From contig OZ035960.1 of NCBI GenBank assembly GCA_964034945.1, positions 75,304,585-75,368,584 on the forward strand: a DNA stretch of 64,000 bases. Reading direction: 5' to 3'. Of the stretch, positions 13,551 to 25,936 are shown piece by piece (position 1 is the stretch's first letter; every line of letters starts with the position of its first letter). The notes under the pieces are model-generated. The model had not been told where the DNA came from. It was given only the letters and a program-made list of their open reading frames with translations, and made no database searches. A program made the position numbers and the translations under genes. Source of the stretch: Chrysopilus asiliformis (lineage: Eukaryota; Arthropoda; Insecta; Diptera; Rhagionidae).

Positions 13551-14290
13551 TGTACAAGATTTGTCAAAAACTAATAGAGCTAGCGCCATGAAATTTTATA
13601 GGCATGTTGGGTCCTGAAATGGGACGATTCTATCAACTTTTGGTGGAAATCCGTTAACCGGAAGTATCCAAAATGGCGCTTTTCCAAAAATCGCAATTTC
13701 GTTTTTCTCGATTTACTCCCAAACTACGGGTTTTTTAGTGGCCTTAAGTATGACGAAACTTGGAGAAAATAAGATTTCCCACACTTTTGTCTTTAGCTAT
13801 AACTCGATATCTCAACCTGTTATCGAGATAAACCGTTATTTCCAAAAAAAAAAACAGTTTTTTGCGATTATCTCGAAAATTAACGGGTTTTTGCTGACTG
13901 AATGTATGAAGTGAATTGATGAGAATGGCATTCTGCACCATTTTCTTTCTTACCGTTATCCGTTATCTTTTACCGTTATTGAGATATTTTCATTAATATG
14001 TAAAAAATCATATTTTTGCAAATTACTTGCAAACTAACGATTTTTCGACAAATTAATTTAAGGAAGAATTGGAGATGTTAAAATTTTCTACCTTTTTGCC
14101 ATTTACCATAAATTGATATCTTTTACAGTTCTCAAGTTATCTCAAATTTTGTACGCATTTGATATTTTTGAAAAAACCAAGAATTTATTGGGAGGTCGTC
14201 TTAGGTTGACAACGCGACAGGGCTCTAGCGTAAATTGCGCAGGGTCGTAGAGTTTGTAGAAGAAAGTTTTGTGTTGACCACAACTGATAT
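13551..14290 (+). mobile_element. Satellite-flanking element tail, copy 1
   Basis: Non-repetitive sequence follows the satellite immediately. It is closely similar to 59355-60010 and, for its first 250 bases, to 21605-21895. Shared landmarks in order are TACAAGATTT, CTAATAGAGCTAGCGCCATG, GTTAACCGGAAGT, a run of ATAACTCGATATCTC, repeated ACCGTTAT motifs and GTAAATTGCGCAGGGTCGTAG. No protein-coding potential is evident; the short frames across it are AT-rich and differ between copies. It is best described as the body of a dispersed, probably non-autonomous element that has the GTCTGTCA microsatellite at its left side. Its family is not recognised. Confidence 0.75.
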
Positions 14291-14500
14291 TTTCTATTTA
14301 TTATATATACACTTAATAGGTGTTCTATTATTATTTTTTAATTATATTTTGTTTACTTTGAGTAATACTTGTCATATACCGTTATCTACCACAGACGGTC
14401 ATTTGACCGCCCATGGTAGAAATAGGTATGTATTAAGTGCTGGTATGTTTACTGTTAAACAGAATTCATGAAAACGTTTGGAAATTTACTCTAAATGATT
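14291..14500. other. Unassigned sequence before the assembly gap
   Basis: AT-rich sequence after the element tail, ending at the gap. A small palindrome-like stretch (ACAGACGGTCATTTGACC) is visible near 14391. No gene or element was recognised. Confidence 0.5.
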
Positions 14501-14700
14501 NNNNNNNNNNNNNNNNNNNNNNNNNNNNNNNNNNNNNNNNNNNNNNNNNNNNNNNNNNNNNNNNNNNNNNNNNNNNNNNNNNNNNNNNNNNNNNNNNNNN
14601 NNNNNNNNNNNNNNNNNNNNNNNNNNNNNNNNNNNNNNNNNNNNNNNNNNNNNNNNNNNNNNNNNNNNNNNNNNNNNNNNNNNNNNNNNNNNNNNNNNNN
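14501..14700. other. Assembly gap of 200 Ns
   Basis: Exactly 200 N characters, which suggests a placeholder of fixed size. The true distance, and even the adjacency, between the tail on the left and satellite array B on the right are therefore unknown. Confidence 0.99.
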
Positions 14701-17700
14701 TCTGTCAGTCTGTCAGTCTGTCAGTCTGTCAGTCTGTCAGTCTGTCAGTCTGTCAGTCTGTCAGTCTGTCAGTCTGTCAGTCTGTCAGTCTGTCAGTCTG
14801 TCAGTCTGTCAGTCTGTCAGTCTGTCAGTCTGTCAGTCTGTCAGTCTGTCAGTCTGTCAGTCTGTCAGTCTGTCAGTCTGTCAGTCTGTCAGTCTGTCAG
14901 TCTGTCAGTCTGTCAGTCTGTCAGTCTGTCAGTGTGTCAGTGTGTCAGTCTGTCAGTGTGTCAGTCTGTCAGTCTGTCAGTCTGTCAGTCTGTCAGTCTG
15001 TCAGTCTGTCAGTGTGTCAGTCTGTCAGTCTGTCAGTCTGTCAGTCTGTCAGTCTGTCAGTCTGTCAGTCTGTCAGTCTGTCAGTCTGTCAGTCTGTCAG
15101 TCTGTCAGTCTGTCAGTCTGTCAGTCTGTCAGTCTGTCAGTCTGTCAGTCTGTCAGTCTGTCAGTCTGTCAGTCTGTCAGTCTGTCAGTCTGTCAGTCTG
15201 TCAGTCTGTCAGTCTGTCAGTCTGTCAGTCTGTCAGTCTGTCAGTCTCTGTCAGTCTGTCAGTCTGTCAGTCTGTCAGTCTCTGTCAGTCTGTCAGTCTG
15301 TCAGTCTGTCAGTCTGTCAGTCTGTCAGTCTGTCAGTCTGTCAGTCTGTCAGTCTGTCAGTCTGTCAGTCTGTCAGTCTGTCAGTCTGTCAGTCTGTCAG
15401 TCTGTCAGTCTGTCAGTCTGTCAGTCTGTCAGTCTGTCAGTCTGTCAGTCTGTCAGTCTGTCAGTCTGTCAGTCTGTCAGTCTGTCAGTCTGTCAGTCTG
15501 TCAGTCTGTCAGTCTGTCAGTCTGTCAGTCTGTCAGTCTGTCAGTCTGTCAGTCTGTCAGTCTGTCAGTCTGTCAGTCTGTCAGTCTGTCAGTCTGTCAG
15601 TCTGTCAGTCTGTCAGTCTGTCAGTCTGTCAGTCTGTCAGTCTGTCAGTCTGTCAGTCTGTCAGTCTGTCAGTCTGTCAGTCTGTCAGTCTGTCAGTCTG
15701 TCAGTCTGTCAGTCTGTCAGTCTGTCAGTCTGTCAGTCTGTCAGTCTGTCAGTCTGTCAGTCTGTCAGTCTGTCAGTCTGTCAGTCTGTCAGTCTGTCAG
15801 TCTGTCAGTCTGTCAGTCTGTCAGTCTGTCAGTCTGTCAGTCTGTCAGTCTGTCAGTCTGTCAGTCTGTCAGTCTGTCAGTCTGTCAGTCTGTCAGTCTG
15901 TCAGTCTGTCAGTCTGTCAGTCTGTCAGTCTGTCAGTCTGTCAGTCTGTCAGTCTGTCAGTCTGTCAGTCTGTCAGTCTGTCAGTCTGTCAGTCTGTCAG
16001 TCTGTCAGTCTGTCAGTCTGTCAGTCTGTCAGTCTGTCAGTCTGTCAGTCTGTCAGTCTGTCAGTCTGTCAGTCTGTCAGTCTGTCAGTCTGTCAGTCTG
16101 TCAGTCTGTCAGTCTGTCAGTCTGTCAGTCTGTCAGTCTGTCAGTCTGTCAGTCTGTCAGTCTGTCAGTCTGTCAGTCTGTCAGTCTGTCAGTCTGTCAG
16201 TCTGTCAGTCTGTCAGTCTGTCAGTCTGTCAGTCTGTCAGTCTGTCAGTCTGTCAGTCTGTCAGTCTGTCAGTCTGTCAGTCTGTCAGTCTGTCAGTCTG
16301 TCAGTCTGTCAGTCTGTCAGTCTGTCAGTCTGTCAGTCTGTCAGTCTGTCAGTCTGTCAGTCTGTCAGTCTGTCAGTCTGTCAGTCTGTCAGTCTGTCAG
16401 TCTGTCAGTCTGTCAGTCTGTCAGTCTGTCAGTCTGTCAGTCTGTCAGTCTGTCAGTCTGTCAGTCTGTCAGTCTGTCAGTCTGTCAGTCTGTCAGTCTG
16501 TCAGTCTGTCAGTCTGTCAGTCTGTCAGTCTGTCAGTCTGTCAGTCTGTCAGTCTGTCAGTCTGTCAGTCTGTCAGTCTGTCAGTCTGTCAGTCTGTCAG
16601 TCTGTCAGTCTGTCAGTCTGTCAGTCTGTCAGTCTGTCAGTCTGTCAGTCTGTCAGTCTGTCAGTCTGTCAGTCTGTCAGTCTGTCAGTCTGTCAGTCTG
16701 TCAGTCTGTCAGTCTGTCAGTCTGTCAGTCTGTCAGTCTGTCAGTCTGTCAGTCTGTCAGTCTGTCAGTCTGTCAGTCTGTCAGTCTGTCAGTCTGTCAG
16801 TCTGTCAGTCTGTCAGTCTGTCAGTCTGTCAGTCTGTCAGTCTGTCAGTCTGTCAGTCTGTCAGTCTGTCAGTCTGTCAGTCTGTCAGTCTGTCAGTCTG
16901 TCAGTCTGTCAGTCTGTCAGTCTGTCAGTCTGTCAGTCTGTCAGTCTGTCAGTCTGTCAGTCTGTCAGTCTGTCAGTCTGTCAGTCTGTCAGTCTGTCAG
17001 TCTGTCAGTCTGTCAGTCTGTCAGTCTGTCAGTCTGTCAGTCTGTCAGTCTGTCAGTCTGTCAGTCTGTCAGTCTGTCAGTCTGTCAGTCTGTCAGTCTG
17101 TCAGTCTGTCAGTCTGTCAGTCTGTCAGTCTGTCAGTCTGTCAGTCTGTCAGTCTGTCAGTCTGTCAGTCTGTCAGTCTGTCAGTCTGTCAGTCTGTCAG
17201 TCTGTCAGTCTGTCAGTCTGTCAGTCTGTCAGTCTGTCAGTCTGTCAGTCTGTCAGTCTGTCAGTCTGTCAGTCTGTCAGTCTGTCAGTCTGTCAGTCTG
17301 TCAGTCTGTCAGTCTGTCAGTCTGTCAGTCTGTCAGTCTGTCAGTCTGTCAGTCTGTCAGTCTGTCAGTCTGTCAGTCTGTCAGTCTGTCAGTCTGTCAG
17401 TCTGTCAGTCTGTCAGTCTGTCAGTCTGTCAGTCTGTCAGTCTGTCAGTCTGTCAGTCTGTCAGTCTGTCAGTCTGTCAGTCTGTCAGTCTGTCAGTCTG
17501 TCAGTCTGTCAGTCTGTCAGTCTGTCAGTCTGTCAGTCTGTCAGTCTGTCAGTCTGTCAGTCTGTCAGTCTGTCAGTCTGTCAGTCTGTCAGTCTGTCAG
17601 TCTGTCAGTCTGTCAGTCTGTCAGTCTGTCAGTCTGTCAGTCTGTCAGTCTGTCAGTCTGTCAGTCTGTCAGTCTGTCAGTCTGTCAGTCTGTCAGTCTG

Positions 17701-20700
17701 TCAGTCTGTCAGTCTGTCAGTCTGTCAGTCTGTCAGTCTGTCAGTCTGTCAGTCTGTCAGTCTGTCAGTCTGTCAGTCTGTCAGTCTGTCAGTCTGTCAG
17801 TCTGTCAGTCTGTCAGTCTGTCAGTCTGTCAGTCTGTCAGTCTGTCAGTCTGTCAGTCTGTCAGTCTGTCAGTCTGTCAGTCTGTCAGTCTGTCAGTCTG
17901 TCAGTCTGTCAGTCTGTCAGTCTGTCAGTCTGTCAGTCTGTCAGTCTGTCAGTCTGTCAGTCTGTCAGTCTGTCAGTCTGTCAGTCTGTCAGTCTGTCAG
18001 TCTGTCAGTCTGTCAGTCTGTCAGTCTGTCAGTCTGTCAGTCTGTCAGTCTGTCAGTCTGTCAGTCTGTCAGTCTGTCAGTCTGTCAGTCTGTCAGTCTG
18101 TCAGTCTGTCAGTCTGTCAGTCTGTCAGTCTGTCAGTCTGTCAGTCTGTCAGTCTGTCAGTCTGTCAGTCTGTCAGTCTGTCAGTCTGTCAGTCTGTCAG
18201 TCTGTCAGTCTGTCAGTCTGTCAGTCTGTCAGTCTGTCAGTCTGTCAGTCTGTCAGTCTGTCAGTCTGTCAGTCTGTCAGTCTGTCAGTCTGTCAGTCTG
18301 TCAGTCTGTCAGTCTGTCAGTCTGTCAGTCTGTCAGTCTGTCAGTCTGTCAGTCTGTCAGTCTGTCAGTCTGTCAGTCTGTCAGTCTGTCAGTCTGTCAG
18401 TCTGTCAGTCTGTCAGTCTGTCAGTCTGTCAGTCTGTCAGTCTGTCAGTCTGTCAGTCTGTCAGTCTGTCAGTCTGTCAGTCTGTCAGTCTGTCAGTCTG
18501 TCAGTCTGTCAGTCTGTCAGTCTGTCAGTCTGTCAGTCTGTCAGTCTGTCAGTCTGTCAGTCTGTCAGTCTGTCAGTCTGTCAGTCTGTCAGTCTGTCAG
18601 TCTGTCAGTCTGTCAGTCTGTCAGTCTGTCAGTCTGTCAGTCTGTCAGTCTGTCAGTCTGTCAGTCTGTCAGTCTGTCAGTCTGTCAGTCTGTCAGTCTG
18701 TCAGTCTGTCAGTCTGTCAGTCTGTCAGTCTGTCAGTCTGTCAGTCTGTCAGTCTGTCAGTCTGTCAGTCTGTCAGTCTGTCAGTCTGTCAGTCTGTCAG
18801 TCTGTCAGTCTGTCAGTCTGTCAGTCTGTCAGTCTGTCAGTCTGTCAGTCTGTCAGTCTGTCAGTCTGTCAGTCTGTCAGTCTGTCAGTCTGTCAGTCTG
18901 TCAGTCTGTCAGTCTGTCAGTCTGTCAGTCTGTCAGTCTGTCAGTCTGTCAGTCTGTCAGTCTGTCAGTCTGTCAGTCTGTCAGTCTGTCAGTCTGTCAG
19001 TCTGTCAGTCTGTCAGTCTGTCAGTCTGTCAGTCTGTCAGTCTGTCAGTCTGTCAGTCTGTCAGTCTGTCAGTCTGTCAGTCTGTCAGTCTGTCAGTCTG
19101 TCAGTCTGTCAGTCTGTCAGTCTGTCAGTCTGTCAGTCTGTCAGTCTGTCAGTCTGTCAGTCTGTCAGTCTGTCAGTCTGTCAGTCTGTCAGTCTGTCAG
19201 TCTGTCAGTCTGTCAGTCTGTCAGTCTGTCAGTCTGTCAGTCTGTCAGTCTGTCAGTCTGTCAGTCTGTCAGTCTGTCAGTCTGTCAGTCTGTCAGTCTG
19301 TCAGTCTGTCAGTCTGTCAGTCTGTCAGTCTGTCAGTCTGTCAGTCTGTCAGTCTGTCAGTCTGTCAGTCTGTCAGTCTGTCAGTCTGTCAGTCTGTCAG
19401 TCTGTCAGTCTGTCAGTCTGTCAGTCTGTCAGTCTGTCAGTCTGTCAGTCTGTCAGTCTGTCAGTCTGTCAGTCTGTCAGTCTGTCAGTCTGTCAGTCTG
19501 TCAGTCTGTCAGTCTGTCAGTCTGTCAGTCTGTCAGTCTGTCAGTCTGTCAGTCTGTCAGTCTGTCAGTCTGTCAGTCTGTCAGTCTGTCAGTCTGTCAG
19601 TCTGTCAGTCTGTCAGTCTGTCAGTCTGTCAGTCTGTCAGTCTGTCAGTCTGTCAGTCTGTCAGTCTGTCAGTCTGTCAGTCTGTCAGTCTGTCAGTCTG
19701 TCAGTCTGTCAGTCTGTCAGTCTGTCAGTCTGTCAGTCTGTCAGTCTGTCAGTCTGTCAGTCTGTCAGTCTGTCAGTCTGTCAGTCTGTCAGTCTGTCAG
19801 TCTGTCAGTCTGTCAGTCTGTCAGTCTGTCAGTCTGTCAGTCTGTCAGTCTGTCAGTCTGTCAGTCTGTCAGTCTGTCAGTCTGTCAGTCTGTCAGTCTG
19901 TCAGTCTGTCAGTCTGTCAGTCTGTCAGTCTGTCAGTCTGTCAGTCTGTCAGTCTGTCAGTCTGTCAGTCTGTCAGTCTGTCAGTCTGTCAGTCTGTCAG
20001 TCTGTCAGTCTGTCAGTCTGTCAGTCTGTCAGTCTGTCAGTCTGTCAGTCTGTCAGTCTGTCAGTCTGTCAGTCTGTCAGTCTGTCAGTCTGTCAGTCTG
20101 TCAGTCTGTCAGTCTGTCAGTCTGTCAGTCTGTCAGTCTGTCAGTCTGTCAGTCTGTCAGTCTGTCAGTCTGTCAGTCTGTCAGTCTGTCAGTCTGTCAG
20201 TCTGTCAGTCTGTCAGTCTGTCAGTCTGTCAGTCTGTCAGTCTGTCAGTCTGTCAGTCTGTCAGTCTGTCAGTCTGTCAGTCTGTCAGTCTGTCAGTCTG
20301 TCAGTCTGTCAGTCTGTCAGTCTGTCAGTCTGTCAGTCTGTCAGTCTGTCAGTCTGTCAGTCTGTCAGTCTGTCAGTCTGTCAGTCTGTCAGTCTGTCAG
20401 TCTGTCAGTCTGTCAGTCTGTCAGTCTGTCAGTCTGTCAGTCTGTCAGTCTGTCAGTCTGTCAGTCTGTCAGTCTGTCAGTCTGTCAGTCTGTCAGTCTG
20501 TCAGTCTGTCAGTCTGTCAGTCTGTCAGTCTGTCAGTCTGTCAGTCTGTCAGTCTGTCAGTCTGTCAGTCTGTCAGTCTGTCAGTCTGTCAGTCTGTCAG
20601 TCTGTCAGTCTGTCAGTCTGTCAGTCTGTCAGTCTGTCAGTCTGTCAGTCTGTCAGTCTGTCAGTCTGTCAGTCTGTCAGTCTGTCAGTCTGTCAGTCTG

Positions 20701-21604
20701 TCAGTCTGTCAGTCTGTCAGTCTGTCAGTCTGTCAGTCTGTCAGTCTGTCAGTCTGTCAGTCTGTCAGTCTGTCAGTCTGTCAGTCTGTCAGTCTGTCAG
20801 TCTGTCAGTCTGTCAGTCTGTCAGTCTGTCAGTCTGTCAGTCTGTCAGTCTGTCAGTCTGTCAGTCTGTCAGTCTGTCAGTCTGTCAGTCTGTCAGTCTG
20901 TCAGTCTGTCAGTCTGTCAGTCTGTCAGTCTGTCAGTCTGTCAGTCTGTCAGTCTGTCAGTCTGTCAGTCTGTCAGTCTGTCAGTCTGTCAGTCTGTCAG
21001 TCTGTCAGTCTGTCAGTCTGTCAGTCTGTCAGTCTGTCAGTCTGTCAGTCTGTCAGTCTGTCAGTCTGTCAGTCTGTCAGTCTGTCAGTCTGTCAGTCTG
21101 TCAGTCTGTCAGTCTGTCAGTCTGTCAGTCTGCCAGTCTGCCAGTCTGTCAGTCTGTCAGTCTGTCAGTCTGTCAGTCTGTCAGTCTGTCAGTCTGTCAG
21201 TCTGTCAGTCTGTCAGTCTGTCAGTCTGTCAGTCTGTCAGTCTGTCAGTCTGTCAGTCTGTCAGTCTGTCAGTCTGTCAGTCTGTCAGTCTGTCAGTCTG
21301 TCAGTCTGTCAGTCTGTCAGTCTGTCAGTCTGTCAGTCTGTCAGTCTGTCAGTCTGTCAGTCTGTCAGTCTGTCAGTCTGTCAGTCTGTCAGTCTGTCAG
21401 TCTGTCAGTCTGTCAGTCTGTCAGTCTGTCAGTCTGTCAGTCTGTCAGTCTGTCAGTCTGTCAGTCTGTCAGTCTGTCAGTCTGTCAGTCTGTCAGTCTG
21501 TCAGTCTGTCAGTCTGTCAGTCTGTCAGTCTGTCAGTCTGTCAGTCTGTCAGTCTGTCAGTCTGTCAGTCTGTCAGTCTGTCAGTCTGTCAGTCTGTCAG
21601 TCTG
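14701..21604 (+). repeat. Octanucleotide satellite array B, (GTCTGTCA)n
   Basis: A second array of the same unit in the same orientation, about 860 units. Variants cluster near the ends. GTGTGTCA forms occur at about 14934-15013, two TCTCTGTCAG insertions lie at 15245 and 15278, and a GTCTGCCA pair lies at about 21132-21141. The interior is essentially uniform. As in array A, all three plus frames are open only because the unit lacks stops. The array ends at GTCTGTTTGTGTACAGGATT, where the tail copy 2 begins. Confidence 0.98.
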
Positions 21605-21895
21605 TTTGTGTACAGGATTTTCCAAAAACTAATACATACAGCTAGAGCCATGAAGTTGTACAAGCATGTTTGGTACTGGAATGGGACGATCCTGTCAACT
21701 TTTGGTGAGAATCCGTTAACCGGAAGTGACCAATCTGCCGGCTTTTTAAAAATCGCAATTTCTTTTTTTGCTATTTACTCCGAAACTACGCGTTTTTCAG
21801 TAGTCTCATGAATGACAAAAACAAAAAAAAAATCCTAATTTTTTGGCTTTCACTAGAACTACAAATCCCAAGCCGTTATCGATATATCGAGATAT
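21605..21895 (+). mobile_element. Satellite-flanking element tail, copy 2 (truncated, diverged)
   Basis: This sequence matches the start of tail copies 1 and 3: a TACA(G/A)GATT motif, AAAAACTAATA, AGCTAGAGCCATGAAG, GGGACGATCCTGTCAACTTT and CCGTTAACCGGAAGTGACC. It then shows the CTATTTACTCCGAAACTACG block. Homology fades near CGATATATCGAGATATTC, so this copy is shorter and more diverged than the other two. No coding content was found. Confidence 0.75.
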
Positions 21896-24122
21896 TCATT
21901 TTTTAGATTGAAATTTTGGGAAATTCTTTGTTGTGTGGACGGTAACTTAAGAATAAAAATTCAAGCTTATATCTCTGAGGGCACTTTTCGTGCCCTTGTC
22001 CCTCTATTGCATTTGCCATTTTTGCCAGAATCAATCCAAATATTTTAGGAACAGTTCCCTTTTTTGGAAAAATGTTAATTTTGTTTACTGGAATTAAAGC
22101 CCGTTCTAAGACGGGTAACCGCAATTTTGGTAGGACTTCCGTAAGGTGACAAGCGACTGTCGATTCAACGACTTTTCAAGTAAAACGATCAATTTTTCCT
22201 TATCATTTTTCAACTTTGATATCATCGTCAATCCATAATATTATCGGCATTTACATTTCTTAGACGGACTAATTATAGAGCTTCAGAGAGAATTTGTCGT
22301 ATCTTAAAAATAATAATAAAAGCAGTTGAAGAATTAAAATTAAAACGGAGTTCTGCAAGCCGTTTTGTATTGATTCGTTCGAATCCAGCAGTATGTATGG
22401 AGCTGCATATGTGTGACTAAAGTTCTTTAGATAGGTAGAATGCCCCAGACAACACAGCCTTGTTTTCCTTCATTCATGTTTCTCTAAAGAAATGTGCTCA
22501 TATTTGGTTCATCAAAATTTTTAATACTGTTGTTATATTGCCGCATACCCCCTCCCTTGGCCTAAATGTGTGACGTATTTTAGAGATAGCTCCTAATCCG
22601 GTGCCTGAATAAGACGACAACCTGCCTCAGCTGGACAAAGTCAACAGACCTCATATAGATATCTGCCAGATATTAAAGCTATAGCTTAATTTCTTAGCAC
22701 ACTGCTGTAATTAATTTTAGATCCGACGATCATTTCTATGCGTTACCAATGGTATGACAAATATTAATACCCTATTTTTGGTTTCACCAAGAATAGTAAA
22801 CTCTTTACTAACGAATATTGAGGGAAATCTCCAATTAGATAAGTTTTCAAAAAAAGTAAAATAAGTGTACCAAAATCTACCTTCAAACTAGTTGAAAATA
22901 AACCCCTTTTGAAAATTAAATTTTACACACATAATAAAATTAAAGAAAATTTTTTTTCTGAACTTATCACTACGAAACAATTTTTAAAATAACTGTTTTT
23001 GATTATTTGATAGTAAAAGTTAAAATTTATTACAAACATTTTTATAACATAATCTGTACCTTACGGAGCAGAGCTGAGGCTTTCCGTTTAGCTGCCATAT
23101 TATTACTAAAATTCGATAAATTAAATTGTTTTAGTTTGCCTTGAAATTGCTTTATTTATAACACAATTCTATAAAGTTTTCTCACTATAAAGAAAAGACA
23201 AACTAATGTTGTGTGTGAAATTTTATGAAATCACAAACAATTGTTTTCGTTTAACTTTTAATTCCTTTGACTTTTGTATTATAAAATCGAGAGTATTTCA
23301 AATTATTACTAAGAGTTCACTAAAAGTTTTTCCTCTTTGAAAAAACCTCACTTTAAAAATCCGTCATGCATTAAAACATTCGTACTAGCACTGCAATTGT
23401 TTATTCCTCGAAAATCAACTTTTAACTGACCAAAATGAAACGTGTCTAGCTATATTTAATCATGTGGCCTGAATCCTGATACTCACACACCAATGGGGGA
23501 GGTATATTAGAGAGAGCACGGTTAAGTGATTAGGGCAAGAGATATAAGAGGTAAAGCGCAATGATCTGAAATATCCAGGTACATTAGGGTAACCGTTTCT
23601 GTCCTGTCGGGCTTTCAGAATGGTGTGTGCTTTTGTAGCACAAAAATTATATGGAAGCTGAGAACTGCGAGAAAAGCGAAACTTTACAGGAGCTGTTGAC
23701 TACGTATATATGACTGTATGTGTGTTTTCGAGAGAGGTTTCCTTTTATTTTGCCTGACGGGAGGAATTTTTCAAAAAGGAATTTTTACATGCTTGAATGG
23801 ATAGTTGAGTGAAAGAGGGAAGTCATGATAAATGTAAAAAATTACGATATGACAGTTGTTTGCCTGAGTAAATTGCGATGAGAGAAATTTAGTTCCCATC
23901 TCAGAATTTTTTTCACTAATTCTTTACTGTATTCAATGCGTGCATTAAGCGGGTTTCATCAGTGAGTGTTGCATATATTATGTTATCTGCAAAACTGACT
24001 GATAGTAAAAAAGCAAGGTGTCTGTCTCGTAAAGACGGCCAGAAGACGTTGATGCGCCGACAACGATCGCCAATAGATATTGAAGTAAGAAATTTTAGTG
24101 AAAAGGAAATTAATTTTTATTT
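21896..24122. other. AT-rich region with no recognised gene
   Basis: About 2.2 kb of AT-rich sequence with short, uninformative frames on both strands. I saw no terminal repeats, no known protein motif and no RNA gene. It may be non-coding host sequence or very old repeat material. Confidence 0.6.
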
Positions 24123-24376
24123 AAAACATAACAAAAGCTATAATTGCCAATCTGGCAATTATTGAAAATCCGTATGGTGATTTAAGTGAACGACGAACAG
24201 TTGTATCAAAATTCCTGTTTGAAGTCAAACTTTCTAATGAGATTTTTTTTTAAATTTATTCCAATTGGATTTTGATGTATGGGAGTTTTATGTAGAATCA
24301 TATCCTAAAGAACTTTTGTTCTTGCACTTTTTGGATGAGATGCACCGTTTTTGAGATATTCGATTTCACCACACGG
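24123..24376 (+). repeat. Dispersed repeat, copy 1 (second copy at 39387)
   Basis: About 230 bp that match 39387-39613 closely, from AACATAACAAAAGCTAT through GCACCGTTTTTGAGATATT. The first 72 bases are open in both copies and would read KA(I/M)IANLAIIENPYGDLSE, followed by R/Q-RTVV; this could be a transposon ORF remnant, of unrecognised family. The right part (TTTCACCACACGG) resumes after the hAT insertion as GTATAATAATTTT. A similar unbroken stretch lies at 40549-40572. Confidence 0.6.
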
Positions 24377-25936
24377 CAGGGGCGTGGCGTCATTGGATGC
24401 AAATCTCACAAAAATATTGGTAACTGAGTCTTTAAGTTGAAACATTTTTTTTTTTTCAAAATTCGATCATAATTAAGTTTGAGTTTATTGTTAGAGTTAC
24501 TGTTTTGTGCCCTTTGTAGCTTCAATAAAACTTAGAGTTACTGTTTTGTGCCGTTTGTAGCTTCAGTACGGCACAAAATGCATTTTATCATACAGTCGTG
24601 ATATATTCAACCGCGAATGCCTTTAAAAAAAGAGAGAATTTCTTAACTTGCCTTTGAAACTGTGTGGAAGCAGAAATTATTGTTGCATCTATGAGTTTTG
24701 AACGAAGAGAGATGAAACTAAATTTTAAGAGATGAAAACCTATGTTAACGACTGGAGAAAAGAGAAAATGTGGATGCAAAATAAAAATTGCTTCCACCTC
24801 AGCAGAAGGCAAATAATTTGCGCTTTTATTTAAATAATTAAAAAACTAAGATCCGTATTTAAAAAGTTTTTTTTGGAGGACATTTAGATGATTTTGTTTT
24901 GAGTAATTTTATATCTAATATTCATACCTTTTTGAAGAAAAAATACGCGGTTTTCGCGGTTTAAAAAACCATTCCAAAAATAAAAATTTCTTTCGGGCGA
25001 TCATTTCTCTTTTGCCTCGTAATGTCATATGCAACAGGAAGATGTGAAATAAGCAATTCGAATCGTTGCTTCCGAGTGAAAATAAGTAAAAAAAAAATTC
25101 ATTAAGCCAAATTGATAGTAGCGTTTCTGCATGCGTAGTTGTTTTTTTATTAGTTAAATTGTTTATTTATTAGCGTGTCTTTTTATTGTGTGATTTTTGT
25201 GATTTCAATAGTTTGGGAAAAATGGCAGATTGTTGTGTAATTGATAGCTTATTAAAACAATCATTTAGTTCGCGATCTTTTTCAGAAAAACAAAATATTC
25301 TTGATCGCGGGAGACCAAAACCAAAGTTAAATATAACAACAGTAAATAAAAGTTGTACGAGACGATTTTCGGTCAAAGTTTACGAAGATTTTAATTGGCT
25401 TTGCGGTTGTGCAAATAAGCAAAAGTTATTTTGTTGGCCTTGTTTGCTTTTTTCGAAGGATTACAACGTTTGGCAATCTGTAAGTTACAGAGATTTAAAA
25501 AATTTTCATAAAACTGTTTAATTAGCAATTCTGAGTTAAGAACGATCTTGGTGTATCCGGGTTTATGCGGACAATCGTAAATATTTTATTTTATAACTGT
25601 ATTTTTTATACAAAAAGATCATCAATTTACTTTTTCTCTCGATTCGGATATATAAGTGTCTCGAATTAAAAACAAACACATTATAATTTCGTAGTCTGGG
25701 GATCAAAGATCGGATGCATTTTTCATAATCATTTTCATAATCATAAAGTACAAGTTATTTTAGTGTTTTGAACTTTTTATTATTTTATTGTCATTCATTT
25801 AAGTAGCTAACGAGAGATGTATTTTTGCACAACCCAAAAAATACCTTTATTAATAACAAAAAACCTTAAGTTGGCAATTAAATTCCAAAAAATTAAAATT
25901 TGCATCCCTAGCTTCAAAACTCACGCCACGCCCCTG
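24377..25936 (+). mobile_element. hAT-type transposon, deleted copy with 8-bp target duplication
   Basis: Ends are CAGGGGCGTGGCGT on the left and its inverse on the right (ACGCCACGCCCCTG). The element is bracketed by the 8-bp direct repeat CCACACGG at 24369-24376 and 25937-25944. CAGGG-type ends with 8-bp duplications are the hallmark of hAT elements. At 1,560 bp it is too short for a full transposase, and it retains only the N-terminal zinc-finger part (25222-25521). A 39-bp duplication (AGAGTTACTGTTTTGTGCC) lies near its left end. It interrupts the dispersed repeat that starts at 24123. Confidence 0.88.
25222..25521 (+). pseudogene. hAT transposase N-terminal fragment (TTF/ZMYM-type zinc finger)
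   Basis: The frame from ATG 25222 gives about 99 residues ending at a stop. It shows the pattern of the N-terminus of ZMYM1-like hAT transposases: a leading segment with SLLKQSFSSRSFSEKQ, then GRPKPKL, then the cysteine motif WLCGC..KLFCWPCLLFS, an aromatic W, and DLKNFHK. That domain binds zinc and is thought to contact transposon ends. The RNase H-like catalytic domain and the dimerisation region are absent, because the element ends about 415 bp later. An upstream in-frame ATG exists at 25186, but the alignment with family N-termini favours 25222. The product is not expected to transpose anything; a truncated DNA-binding product is conceivable but unproven. Confidence 0.75.

Noticed and set aside
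14437..21811. Open frames of more than 2,200 codons in all three plus frames
   Set aside because: They arise because the 8-bp unit has no stop codon in any plus frame. The predicted protein is a pure eight-residue repeat, and two frames begin in or before the N gap.
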